Positions 16,325 to 25,125 of a stretch of DNA of 64,000 bases are shown here, piece after piece. A program made the position numbers and the translations under genes. The stretch's first letter is position 1; each line of letters opens with the position of its first letter. Origin of the DNA: Prevotella sp. UBA2742 (GTDB lineage: Bacteria > Bacteroidota > Bacteroidia > Bacteroidales > Bacteroidaceae); the NCBI GenBank assembly GCA_002353485.1, contig DEJS01000006.1, forward strand, positions 4,816-68,815, read 5' to 3'. Under the pieces are notes generated by a model. The model searched no databases. It had not been told where the DNA came from and saw nothing but the letters and a program-made list of their open reading frames with translations.

Positions 16325-18130
16325 ATGGTGAGCAGAGTGTGCTATTTGGTGAAAATCTATCTGTTGACGGTAGTAGTCTTTGTACTGGCAAAGGTCGTTT
16401 TTATGTGCTATCATACCGACATCCAGGACTTTGGGCTGAAGGATGTGATAGGTGTGGTGGCCCATGGTGTGACCCTCGACCTGAGTATGTCGCTCTACAT
16501 CTTGAGTGTACCTTTCCTATGCATCGCTGCCAGTATCTGGTATCCTAAGGCATCCGGACTCCGCTGCATCCTCCGCCCTTACTATGCCCTCATCGCCGTG
16601 GCTATGGCACTGGCTTTCGTGGCAGACACCTCCCTCTACGAGTTCTGGCAGTTTAAGCTCGACGCCTCCTGCCTGCAATACTTGGAGACGCCTACCGAGG
16701 CTATGGCCAGTGTGACGACGGGATATATTCTCCTTCGACTTTTTGCTGTTGTCCTGACAGCGTGTTGTATTACGTATGCCTATTGGCGCATACCATTGCT
16801 GCTTCCGGCCGTCAGACGCCGTATCCTGGCCAGCATGGGGGCGCTGCTGCTCATTCCCCTTATCATCATCGGCATCCGTGGCGGATTGGGCGAGTCGACA
16901 ACTAACATCGGACAAGTGTACTACTCGCAGAACCAGTTTTTGAATCATGCTGCGGTTAACCCTGTGTTCTCGTTCTTCGCCTCGTTTGAGAAGACGGCCA
17001 CCAACGTGGTCTACCATTTCATGGACGACACAGAGAGTCAGCGTATAGTGGATGAATACTACGACACCCGTTCGATAGGCACAGACACCCTGCTGACTAC
17101 CCGGCATCCTAATATTATTGTCATTCTCATGGAGAGTTGTGGTAGCGTCTTCACGGAGGTGGGCGGCAATGCCGACGTGACCCCCAATCTTAACCGCCTG
17201 ATGCATGAAGGCATCTACTTTGCCAACTGCTATGGCAACACGTGGCGCACCGACCGTGGTACGCTATGCACATGGAGCGGCTACCCCTCGTTCCCAACCA
17301 TGTCGGTAATGAAGATGCCCGCCAAGTCGCGCACTATGCCCTGCATAGCCAAGAGTCTGCAGCGCGAGGGCTATCATACCTTCTATTTGTATGGTGGCGA
17401 CATCAACTTCACCAATATGCGAGGCTATCTGGTAGGATGTGGCTTCGAGCAACTGATATGGAAAGACGACTATAGTGTCGCAGAACAGCGTAGCGCCCAG
17501 TGGGGCGTGCGAGATGACATCACTTTCAAGACACTCTTCGAACAGGCCTTGATAGCTCCACAGCCCTTCCTTATCGGCTATTCCACCCTGAGCAGTCACC
17601 AGCCTTGGGATGTGCCCATCCACCATTTTGACGATGAGAAACTGAATGCGTTCTACTATCTCGACCAGTGCATAGGGCGCTTTATTCAGCAACTGAGACA
17701 GTCGCCACTTTGGAAGAACACGCTGGTGGTGATGCTGCCTGACCACGGTATCCTCTATCAGGGTCTGACAGAGTCGGACCCCTTGCTCAACCAGATTCCC
17801 ATGCTCTGGACTGGCGGGGCCGTCAAACAACCTCGACGTATTGAGACGCTGTGCAACCAGACCGACCTGCCTGCTACATTACTTGGACAGTTAGGTATTT
17901 CGCACGAAGACTTTACCTATAGCCGCGACATATTGAGTAAGAGCTATACCAAGCCGTTTGCCATCCATACCTACGACGATGGTGTCACGATGATTGACAG
18001 CACCTCGTTTATTAACTACGATTTTATCAGCAACAAGATGGTAACTCGGAAAGGCCCGAGATGCGACTCCTTGTTGCATCGTGCAAAGGCAATCTTACAA
18101 GTCGCATCTAAAGATTTAGACAAAAGATGA
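16325..18130 (+). CDS. LtaS/MdoB-like membrane sulfatase-fold phosphotransferase 1
   Basis: 601 aa. Five N-terminal membrane helices (about 1-195), then a periplasmic alkaline-phosphatase-superfamily domain with IVILMESCGS (metal ligand Glu), WRTDRGTL with Thr309 as predicted nucleophile, YSTLSSHQPWD and LPDHG near the C-terminus. Relatives transfer glycerol-phosphate or phosphoethanolamine from phospholipids to glycans or lipid A. In a Gram-negative envelope cluster, decoration of LPS core or a periplasmic glycan is likely. It is followed by a paralogue with a 4-base overlap. Confidence 0.85.
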   Translation: MVSRVCYLVKIYLLTVVVFVLAKVVFMCYHTDIQDFGLKDVIGVVAHGVTLDLSMSLYILSVPFLCIAASIWYPKASGLRCILRPYYALIAVAMALAFVADTSLYEFWQFKLDASCLQYLETPTEAMASVTTGYILLRLFAVVLTACCITYAYWRIPLLLPAVRRRILASMGALLLIPLIIIGIRGGLGESTTNIGQVYYSQNQFLNHAAVNPVFSFFASFEKTATNVVYHFMDDTESQRIVDEYYDTRSIGTDTLLTTRHPNIIVILMESCGSVFTEVGGNADVTPNLNRLMHEGIYFANCYGNTWRTDRGTLCTWSGYPSFPTMSVMKMPAKSRTMPCIAKSLQREGYHTFYLYGGDINFTNMRGYLVGCGFEQLIWKDDYSVAEQRSAQWGVRDDITFKTLFEQALIAPQPFLIGYSTLSSHQPWDVPIHHFDDEKLNAFYYLDQCIGRFIQQLRQSPLWKNTLVVMLPDHGILYQGLTESDPLLNQIPMLWTGGAVKQPRRIETLCNQTDLPATLLGQLGISHEDFTYSRDILSKSYTKPFAIHTYDDGVTMIDSTSFINYDFISNKMVTRKGPRCDSLLHRAKAILQVASKDLDKR

Positions 18131-20097
18131 AGAATGTATTACCTCTAAACAGAATTTATAGTCCCTTTCTGGCAGTGCTGTGGAACCTGCTGTTGGTCTA
18201 TGTAGTCTATCAGATAGCTCGGCTGGAGTATTATTTGGAGAATACCGACCTACTAAACTATACCGTTGAGGTATGGCAGGGTGGACTGCTGTTCGATACC
18301 TCTGCTATTCTTTATACCAATGCGCTCTACGTCGTTCTGATGCTCTTCCCCCTGCACCTGAAGGAGAATGCCGTCTATCAACGGGTGTGCCAATGGTTAT
18401 TCGTCATTGTCAATGCCCTTACGCTGGCTTTTAATCTGATGGACTCCGTCTACTTCCGCTTCACTATGCGGCGTACTACTACGACGGTGTTCGACGAGTT
18501 CTCCAATGAGCACAACTTGGGTGGCATCTTTCTCACAGAGCTACTGCGCCACTGGTATCTCGTACTGCTCTTTGCTCTTGTGGTCGTCCTGCTATGGAAA
18601 GGCTATGCCAAACCCCAGTTGGACCAAAGGACGCTACGGCCATGGTGGCGCTACAGCCTCGTTTGCCTATTCTCGCTGCTGCTCTTTACCCCGTTCTGTG
18701 TGGCGGGTATGCGTGGCGGATTCACCACCGCCGTGCGACCCATCACTATCTCGAATGCCAACCAGTATGCCAGCCGTCCGACAGATGCTGCCCTCGTGCT
18801 TAATACACCCTTCGCCCTTATACGCACCATTGGCAAGAATACCTTCGAGGTGCCTCATTTCTTTGCCGACCAGAAGCAGCTCGAGACCGTCTTCTCGCCT
18901 GTGCACATTCCCCAAGACAGTATGCCGATGCAGAAGAAAAATGTCGTGATACTGATAGTCGAGAGCTTCGGTCGAGAGTATATCGGTGCACTGAATAAAA
19001 CCTTGGAACACGGCACCTATAAGGGCTATACCCCCCATGTCGACTCACTCATAGCCCACAGTATTACTTTCACACGTTCCTACTGCAATGGCCGGAAGAG
19101 TATCGATGGGATGCCCAGTATTCTGTCGAGCATCCCCATGTTTGTCGAACCGTTCTTCCTGACTCCCGCTTCGATGAACCATGTCGACGGCTTTGCCTCG
19201 CTCTTAGGCGCCGAGGGCTATCAGACAGCCTTTTTCCACGGTGCTCAGCGCGGCTCCATGGGATTCATGGCTTTTGCACGTCACACAGGTTTCCAGCACT
19301 ATTATGGACGCGAAGACTATAACGACGACCCCCGCTTTGGCGGCGACGACGACTTCGACGGCATGTGGGCCATTTGGGACGAACCCTTCCTGCAGTATTA
19401 CGCCACAAAGATGTCAGAGATGAAAGAGCCCTTTATGACCGCCGTCTTCACTGCGTCAAGCCACCATCCTTATAAGGTACCGGAAAAATACAAGGAACGC
19501 TATCCCGAAGAGGGCATAGAGATACACAAGTGTATACGCTATACCGATATGGCTATCGGACGTTTTTTTGAGACCGCCCGTCGGCAACCGTGGTTCAAAA
19601 ACACCATCTTCGTACTGACCAGCGATCATACAAATCTCACGGATCATGCCTACTACCAGACCGACCTTGGAGGCTACTGCTCACCTATTGTTATCTATGA
19701 ACCCGGACGGCAACCCGAGATGCAGGACAAAATAGCGCAGCAGATAGACATATTGCCCACCGTGCTGGGGATGCTGCATTACCAGAAGCCCTATTTTGCC
19801 TTTGGTATCGATGTGCTGAACACCCCTGCGGAGGACACCTGGGCGGTCAACTACCTCTTTGGCACCTACCAGTATGTGAAGCATGGCCATGTGCTTCAGT
19901 TTGACGGACAAAAGACGAAAGCTCTCTACTCGCTGCAAGACTCGTTGATGCAGCACAACCTGCTATTGAAGTCGAAGGCTGAAGCCGATTCTTCACTCAT
20001 CACTCATCACTCATCACTTCAAACTATGGAGACCGAACTCAAGGCCATCATCCAGCAGTATATGGAGCGCATGACGCAGGATAGGTTGAAGCCCTAA
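18127..20097 (+). CDS. LtaS-like membrane sulfatase-fold phosphotransferase 2
   Basis: 656 aa. Five N-terminal membrane helices (about 1-200), then a catalytic domain with ILIVESFGREY, NGRKSIDGMPSIL, TASSHHPYKVP and LTSDHTNLTD. The predicted nucleophile is Ser325 in KSIDG where the upstream paralogue has Thr in RTDRG, suggesting a different subgroup and perhaps a different phospho-group donor. Near the C-terminus (about 622-632) a string of ITHHSS-type residues is encoded by a tandem TCATCAC repeat, probably a recently acquired tail. Last gene of the miaB operon. Confidence 0.85.
   Translation: MKNVLPLNRIYSPFLAVLWNLLLVYVVYQIARLEYYLENTDLLNYTVEVWQGGLLFDTSAILYTNALYVVLMLFPLHLKENAVYQRVCQWLFVIVNALTLAFNLMDSVYFRFTMRRTTTTVFDEFSNEHNLGGIFLTELLRHWYLVLLFALVVVLLWKGYAKPQLDQRTLRPWWRYSLVCLFSLLLFTPFCVAGMRGGFTTAVRPITISNANQYASRPTDAALVLNTPFALIRTIGKNTFEVPHFFADQKQLETVFSPVHIPQDSMPMQKKNVVILIVESFGREYIGALNKTLEHGTYKGYTPHVDSLIAHSITFTRSYCNGRKSIDGMPSILSSIPMFVEPFFLTPASMNHVDGFASLLGAEGYQTAFFHGAQRGSMGFMAFARHTGFQHYYGREDYNDDPRFGGDDDFDGMWAIWDEPFLQYYATKMSEMKEPFMTAVFTASSHHPYKVPEKYKERYPEEGIEIHKCIRYTDMAIGRFFETARRQPWFKNTIFVLTSDHTNLTDHAYYQTDLGGYCSPIVIYEPGRQPEMQDKIAQQIDILPTVLGMLHYQKPYFAFGIDVLNTPAEDTWAVNYLFGTYQYVKHGHVLQFDGQKTKALYSLQDSLMQHNLLLKSKAEADSSLITHHSSLQTMETELKAIIQQYMERMTQDRLKP
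19989..20017. repeat. Tandem TCATCAC repeat inside the coding region of the second LtaS-like gene
   Basis: Three TCATCAC-type units run in tandem. As 7 bp is not a multiple of 3, any change of copy number shifts the frame of the last ~30 codons. Confidence 0.7.
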
Positions 20098-20120
20098 TTA
20101 ACCATAATAAATAATTTGGT

Positions 20121-21053
20121 TCAACTTTTTTCCTTCGTTATCACCTTGCCGTCGATGACTTCGAAGCGCTCATTGAACTCCTCACGAGTGCGGCTCCAGC
20201 GATTGTGGCTCCATAGCCAGAACTCCGGCGCGCGCCGGATGCTGGCCTCTAAGAGCTCGTAGTAACGGTCTGTCAGTGCGTACTCTGCCTCCTTGTCCGG
20301 CGTACGCGTAATAAGCTTGAACTCGGCCTCGTAGTACCCCCTTCTGATGCGCCTTACGTCCATGTAGAACACGACGTGCCCTACCTTACGCGCTATGCGC
20401 TCGGTACCCGTCAGCACGGGGGTGTCGTGGTGCAGAAAGTCCACCCAGTGATGAATGTTCACCCAATGCGGCTTCTGGTCGCTGATGTACCCGATGACTA
20501 CGGGCTGCCCTTGGCGGCGGAACTCCAGAATCTTCCGCAGCGTGTCCTGCATGGGTATGCATACCGCACCCATACGCTGGCGCAGACGGAGGAAGAGGCG
20601 GTCAAAAACTTTATTTTCCAGCGGGTGGTATATCTGTCCGCATTGTGCCTTGGGCGTCACCCAGAGGGGGAGGGAGGTAATCCATTCCCAGTTGCAGTAG
20701 TGGCCCAGATAGACGGCACACGACTGTCCGCTCTCCACTACCTCGTTTATCGTCTCTGTGCCCTTGAATACCAGACGCCGCTTCAGTTCCTCGCGGCTGA
20801 TGGTCAGCAGCTTGACACTCTCCACCAGATAGTCGCAGAAAAAGTGGTAAAAGCCCCGCTCAATCCGCTTCAGTTCTTCGATAGACTTCTCTGAAAATGA
20901 TGTCGCCAGATTGCTTCTGACCACTCGACGGCGATAACGCAACAGATAATAAATGAGGAGGTAAAGCACATCACTAAACAGATAGTGCACCCATAGTGGC
21001 AACAATGAGAGCACGTACCACGCGCCATATAGGATAAAGTAGAGAGCCTTCAT
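20121..21053 (-). CDS. LpxL/HtrB-like lipid A acyltransferase
   Basis: 310 aa from ATG 21053; the longer frame begins at a GTG only about 10 nt after the predicted transcription start. A single N-terminal membrane segment (MKALYFILYGAWYVLSLLPL) is followed by the acyltransferase domain with the catalytic HX4E-type motif LGHYCNWEW at about 117-125 and YISDQKPHWVNIHHWVDF. Family members transfer a secondary acyl chain to lipid A or a lipid A precursor at the inner membrane. Convergent with the LtaS-like genes and divergent from the heptose operon. Confidence 0.88.
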   Translation of the reverse strand: MKALYFILYGAWYVLSLLPLWVHYLFSDVLYLLIYYLLRYRRRVVRSNLATSFSEKSIEELKRIERGFYHFFCDYLVESVKLLTISREELKRRLVFKGTETINEVVESGQSCAVYLGHYCNWEWITSLPLWVTPKAQCGQIYHPLENKVFDRLFLRLRQRMGAVCIPMQDTLRKILEFRRQGQPVVIGYISDQKPHWVNIHHWVDFLHHDTPVLTGTERIARKVGHVVFYMDVRRIRRGYYEAEFKLITRTPDKEAEYALTDRYYELLEASIRRAPEFWLWSHNRWSRTREEFNERFEVIDGKVITKEKS

Positions 21054-21081
21054 ATCGCGAAACACAATGGGTATAGTGCTG

Positions 21082-21113
21082 CAAAAGTAGTAAATATTCC
21101 GTATTTGTGCAAA
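21082..21113 (-). promoter_or_regulatory. Consensus promoter for the LpxL-like gene
   Basis: Minus strand TTTG (21110-21113), 20-bp spacer, TACTTTTG (21082-21089). It gives a leader of about 20 nt to ATG 21053. Confidence 0.75.
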
Positions 21114-21128
21114 TATTCGTTTCGTTAT

Positions 21129-21159
21129 TTTGTTATTTACATGTTTTTATGTACCTTTG
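21129..21159 (+). promoter_or_regulatory. Consensus promoter for the heptose/fucosyltransferase operon
   Basis: TTTG (21129-21132), 19-bp spacer, TACCTTTG (21152-21159). It lies inside the longest ORF reading (from 21107), so the true start is ATG 21179. It interleaves closely with the divergent LpxL-like promoter. Confidence 0.8.
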
Positions 21160-21178
21160 GGGCTTAAATGAAAGAGCT

Positions 21179-22192
21179 ATGATTATCACAAAGACCCCAT
21201 TTCGCATGTCGTTTTTTGGAGGAGGTACTGACATTCCCTCTTTCTTCAAGGAGCATGGCGGTGCTGTTATATCGACGACGTTCGACAAATACTGCTATGT
21301 GAACGTAAGACATCTGCCACCGTTCATGCCCTACTACTCGGAATTGGTGTACAGCCGCTTCGAGCGGGTGAACCGCATTGACGACATTGAGCATCCGGCC
21401 ATTCGTGAGGCTATGAGGATGCTTGATATTCACGAAATCAGGCTTACCTACGAAGGCGACCTGCCTGCCCGTACCGGTCTGGGCACGAGCAGCACTTTTG
21501 CTGTTGGTATGTTGAATGCCTTCTATGCGCTGAAGGGTAAACATGTGGGGAAGAGGAAACTGGCTGAGGATGCCATCCGGCTGGAACGAGAACTGTGCCA
21601 TGAGGCTGGCGGCTGGCAGGATCAGATAGCAGCAGCCTACGGCGGCATGAATAGGATAGACTTTCATGATAACGGCTTCAAAGTGACTCCTGTTATCATA
21701 CATCCGGACCGCAAGAAACTGTTGAACGACAACTTGATACTCTTCTACACCGGTGTCTCGCGCCTGTCGGCAGAGATACAGCAGGACACCATCAATCACC
21801 AGCACGACAAGACGGCACAGCTGAAGGAGATGCTGAGCCTTGTGGACGAGGCACAGAAGATATTGGAGGACAAACATGCCGACATGAATGACTTTGGCAG
21901 GCTCTTAGACTATACCTGGAGACTAAAACGAAGTTCTGGCGGCAGAATTAGCAATACCATGATAGATACCCTCTACGAAAGGGGCCTGAAGGCTGGGGCC
22001 TTAGGAGGAAAACTTTTAGGGGCTGGCGGCGGCGGATTTCTGTTGTTCTACGTGGAGAAAGACAAGCAGCAGCAGGTGCTCAAAGAGCTGGAAGAGCTGA
22101 TGCATGTGCCCTTCTGCTTCGAGACGGAAGGTACCACCGTCATACACTACAGCCCCATCGTTTACATACCCAGAAAAGACATTAAAATATAA
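21179..22192 (+). CDS. hddA: D-glycero-D-manno-heptose 7-phosphate kinase (GHMP family, HddA-type)
   Basis: 337 aa from ATG 21179. Starts IITKTPFRMSFFGGGTDIP, the N-terminal signature of HddA-type GHMP kinases; ATP-binding motif ARTGLGTSSTFAVGML at about 95-110; C-terminal KLLGAGGGGFLLF. It phosphorylates C1 of heptose 7-phosphate to the 1,7-bisphosphate. First gene of a co-oriented run to 26828 with gaps of at most 11 bp. HddA enzymes usually serve the GDP-heptose branch, whereas the next gene looks like an ADP-heptose epimerase, so the nucleotide used is uncertain. Confidence 0.85.
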   Translation: MIITKTPFRMSFFGGGTDIPSFFKEHGGAVISTTFDKYCYVNVRHLPPFMPYYSELVYSRFERVNRIDDIEHPAIREAMRMLDIHEIRLTYEGDLPARTGLGTSSTFAVGMLNAFYALKGKHVGKRKLAEDAIRLERELCHEAGGWQDQIAAAYGGMNRIDFHDNGFKVTPVIIHPDRKKLLNDNLILFYTGVSRLSAEIQQDTINHQHDKTAQLKEMLSLVDEAQKILEDKHADMNDFGRLLDYTWRLKRSSGGRISNTMIDTLYERGLKAGALGGKLLGAGGGGFLLFYVEKDKQQQVLKELEELMHVPFCFETEGTTVIHYSPIVYIPRKDIKI

Positions 22193-22197
22193 TCAGC

Positions 22198-23157
22198 ATG
22201 AGTTATATAGTAACAGGCGGAGCCGGTTTCGTCGGATCAAATATGGTCAGGAAACTCAATGAGAAAGGAATAGATGACGTAATCATCATAGACAACTACG
22301 AAGAGACCAAGATGCAGAACCTGATGGGGCTGCAGTTTATCGACTATATAGACTATTCCGACGGTTTGGCCAGTGTCAGACGGGCGCTGGAGAATCTGGA
22401 GGACATAGAGGGCGTGTTCCACATTGGTGCCAATGCTGACGTGCTGGAGCAGAATCCCAAGGTGATGATGGTGATGAACTACGAGTTCTCCAAGATGTAT
22501 TACAACTATGCACGTCTGCGCCAGATTCCGTTCATCTATGCCTCGTCATCGGCTGTATATGGCAACGAGATTCACCAGACGGGTGGGCTGGACCATCTGC
22601 TGCCGCATAATATCTATGCATGGTCGAAGTGGCTCTTCGATAAGTACACGGAAGCCAACAGAGACAAGCAGCAAGGGCAAAAGACAATAGGATTCCGGTT
22701 CTTCAACGTGTTCGGATGGGGCGAGTTCCACAAGGGCAAGAATGCTAACATCGTCTACCGCTTCTACCGCATGATGAAGGAGCAGGGACGGATAGACCTC
22801 TTCAAGGACGAAATAGTACGCGACCATGTCTATGCTGACGATGTGGCCGAGGTGCTGTATGATGCCATGATGTCCGGCCATTTTGCAAATGGCATCTACA
22901 ACCTTGGTGGCAACCATCCCATTTCGCATCGGCAGGTGGCGGAAATAGTAGTGGAGACCATGATGGAAGCTGGCATCGTGGAGACGGGAGCCGTTTCAGA
23001 CTATATCCAGCTGATAGACATGCCCGAGGAGCTGAGGCAGAAGTTCCAGTTCCACACCTTCGCAGAGGGACAGCCAAGACTGATTTCGGAGAAGACAGCG
23101 GGTAATGCGGAGAAAATGAAACGATATATAAACCAATTGATTCAGAACGGCAGATAG
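22198..23157 (+). CDS. hldD: NDP-heptose 6-epimerase (HldD/RfaD-like extended SDR)
   Basis: 319 aa. NAD(P)-binding GGAGFVGSNMV at about 7-17, catalytic SSSAVYG plus YAWSK (YxxxK), then GFRFFNVFGWGEFHKG and RDHVYADDVAEVL, all matching HldD rather than GalE. HldD converts ADP-D-glycero- to ADP-L-glycero-D-manno-heptose for LPS inner core. It sits 5 bp after the kinase and 5 bp before gmhA. The nucleotide specificity is not provable from sequence. Confidence 0.85.
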   Translation: MSYIVTGGAGFVGSNMVRKLNEKGIDDVIIIDNYEETKMQNLMGLQFIDYIDYSDGLASVRRALENLEDIEGVFHIGANADVLEQNPKVMMVMNYEFSKMYYNYARLRQIPFIYASSSAVYGNEIHQTGGLDHLLPHNIYAWSKWLFDKYTEANRDKQQGQKTIGFRFFNVFGWGEFHKGKNANIVYRFYRMMKEQGRIDLFKDEIVRDHVYADDVAEVLYDAMMSGHFANGIYNLGGNHPISHRQVAEIVVETMMEAGIVETGAVSDYIQLIDMPEELRQKFQFHTFAEGQPRLISEKTAGNAEKMKRYINQLIQNGR

Positions 23158-23162
23158 ACGCT

Positions 23163-23810
23163 ATGGACAAAAGACAGGAAATGCAGCTACGGCAGCTGAC
23201 GGACAGATACCCCCAGTTGCAGGTGTGCTGGCAGGCTATGACCGAAGCTTACGAACTCCTGGAAGACACCTTCCGCGATGGTGGCAAATTGCTTGTCTGC
23301 GGCAATGGCGGCTCTGCGTCGGATGCCGAGCATATAGTAGGCGAGCTGATGAAGGAGTTCAGGCTGAAGCGTAAGATATATACTAACCATGCGGAAATAT
23401 TGAAGTCGATAGACAAGGAAATGGGTTCTGTCCTGGCCGAGAATCTTCAAGGAGCACTGCCTGCCATCGCGCTGACGGGCCACTCATCGCTCACCACAGC
23501 CTTTATGAACGACGCCCTGCCCGAACTGGTGTTTGCGCAGCAGGTAAATGGCTATGGACAGCGGGGAGATGCCTTTTTAGGCATATCGACATCGGGCAAT
23601 AGCCAAAACGTTATTTATGCCGCCATCACTGCGAAGGCTAACGGACTGAAGGTGATAGGACTGACTGGACAGCGAAAAAACCGCCTGATGAACTTTGCTG
23701 ACGTCTGTATCTGTGTGCCAGAGGTGGACACTTACAAAGTGCAGGAGCTCCATCTGCCGGTGTATCACTGTTTGTGTATGATGTTGGAAGACAAATTCTT
23801 TGGCAAATGA
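23163..23810 (+). CDS. gmhA: Sedoheptulose-7-phosphate isomerase
   Basis: 215 aa SIS-domain protein. CGNGGSASDAEHIVGELMKEF carries the phosphate-binding Ser and zinc-site residues of GmhA, and GISTSGNSQNVI is the second SIS motif. GmhA makes D-glycero-D-manno-heptose 7-phosphate, the first committed step. It is slightly longer than the E. coli enzyme (192 aa), with extra residues at the N-terminus and around KRKIYTNHAEILKSI. The stop overlaps the next ATG by 4 bases. Confidence 0.92.
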   Translation: MDKRQEMQLRQLTDRYPQLQVCWQAMTEAYELLEDTFRDGGKLLVCGNGGSASDAEHIVGELMKEFRLKRKIYTNHAEILKSIDKEMGSVLAENLQGALPAIALTGHSSLTTAFMNDALPELVFAQQVNGYGQRGDAFLGISTSGNSQNVIYAAITAKANGLKVIGLTGQRKNRLMNFADVCICVPEVDTYKVQELHLPVYHCLCMMLEDKFFGK

Positions 23811-25114
23811 TGAAGGTAGTGATTATGGCTGGCGGCAAAGGGACGCGCATAGCCAGCATCAACAGCGAGGTGCCCAAACCCATGATAACCGTGTGCGGGA
23901 AGCCCATTCTGGAGTGGCAGATAGAAAACCTCAAAGCCAGTGGACTGGTGGATATTACCATAGTGACTGGACATTTGGGCCATGTCATACAGGAGTATTT
24001 CGGCGATGGATCGCGCTGGGATGTGCGCATCAGCTATTTTGCCGAGACAGAACCCTTGGGAACCGCCGGTGCATTGTTTAAGATGCCAGAGTTGACCGAT
24101 GACTTCCTACTGATGTGCGGCGATGTGGTGCTCGATGTGGACTTCCGCCGTTTCATAGCCTTCCATCAGGCCCATCATGCCTGGGTCACACTGATGACGC
24201 ATCCCAACAATCATCCGTTCGATAGTTCACTATTGGTGACAGAGACCCTTCTGCCACAGACAGAGGGAGGGCTGCCTGTGGATACCCATCGGGTGGTCAG
24301 GTGGATGAATAAGGAGGACGAACGCAACTGCTACAGCAATTTGGTGAATGCCGGTATTGAAATCATCTCTCCCCGATTGCTCCAGGAGGTACGCCGTCAC
24401 TATGTGCCCAGGCATCCAGAGACACCAGACAAAATAGACCTGGATAGGGACGTACTGAAACCATACGTCGAGAGTGGACATATTTTCTCTTATTGCACAC
24501 CAGAATATATCAAGGACATGGGCACTCCCGACAGGTATTATGAAGTGGAGAAAGACATGAAGCAGGGCAAGGTGAAGGCCCGCAACTTAAGACACAAGCA
24601 GAAAGCGGTCTTCTTGGACAGGGACGGCACCATCAACCAGTATGTGGGTTTCCTGAATACTGCCCAACAGCTTGAACTGATTCCACAGGTGGCCGATGCC
24701 ATTAGATTAATCAACCAGTCGGGCTATCTGGCCATCGTCGTCACCAACCAGCCCGTGATAGCCCGTGGTGAGTGTACATGGGAGGAACTGAAACATATCC
24801 ATCAGAAGATGGAGACGGAGTTAGGCAAGTCGGGTGCCTATCTGGATGGCATCTATGTCTGTCCTCATCATCCTGACAAGGGATATGCCGGCGAACGGGC
24901 GGCATATAAGATAGTCTGCGACTGTCGCAAGCCTAAATCAGGACTGCTGCTACAGGCAGCAGCCGACTTCAACATCGACCTTTCGCAGTCCTATATGATA
25001 GGCGATAGCGACAACGATGTGGAAGCAGGCCGCAATGCAGGACTGAGCGACAGCATCAAGATAGAGAGAAACAAGCCAGGAGAGCTATATCACGTTTTAT
25101 CAGAAATCATATAA
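23807..25114 (+). CDS. Fused heptose-1-phosphate nucleotidyltransferase and GmhB phosphatase
   Basis: 435 aa from ATG 23807, which overlaps the gmhA stop (the frame from 23774 is an extension inside gmhA). Residues 1-230 are a sugar-nucleotidyltransferase (MAGGKGTRIASINSEVPKPM, LMCGDVVLDVDF) of the HddC kind. Residues about 255-435 are a HAD phosphatase with VFLDRDGTIN and the GmhB zinc loop CPHHPD..CDCRKPK. The fusion therefore joins the 1,7-bisphosphate phosphatase and the next step, NDP-heptose formation, out of reaction order along the chain. Substrate channelling is possible. Confidence 0.87.
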   Translation: MMKVVIMAGGKGTRIASINSEVPKPMITVCGKPILEWQIENLKASGLVDITIVTGHLGHVIQEYFGDGSRWDVRISYFAETEPLGTAGALFKMPELTDDFLLMCGDVVLDVDFRRFIAFHQAHHAWVTLMTHPNNHPFDSSLLVTETLLPQTEGGLPVDTHRVVRWMNKEDERNCYSNLVNAGIEIISPRLLQEVRRHYVPRHPETPDKIDLDRDVLKPYVESGHIFSYCTPEYIKDMGTPDRYYEVEKDMKQGKVKARNLRHKQKAVFLDRDGTINQYVGFLNTAQQLELIPQVADAIRLINQSGYLAIVVTNQPVIARGECTWEELKHIHQKMETELGKSGAYLDGIYVCPHHPDKGYAGERAAYKIVCDCRKPKSGLLLQAAADFNIDLSQSYMIGDSDNDVEAGRNAGLSDSIKIERNKPGELYHVLSEII

Positions 25115-25125
25115 TCATCACTAAT

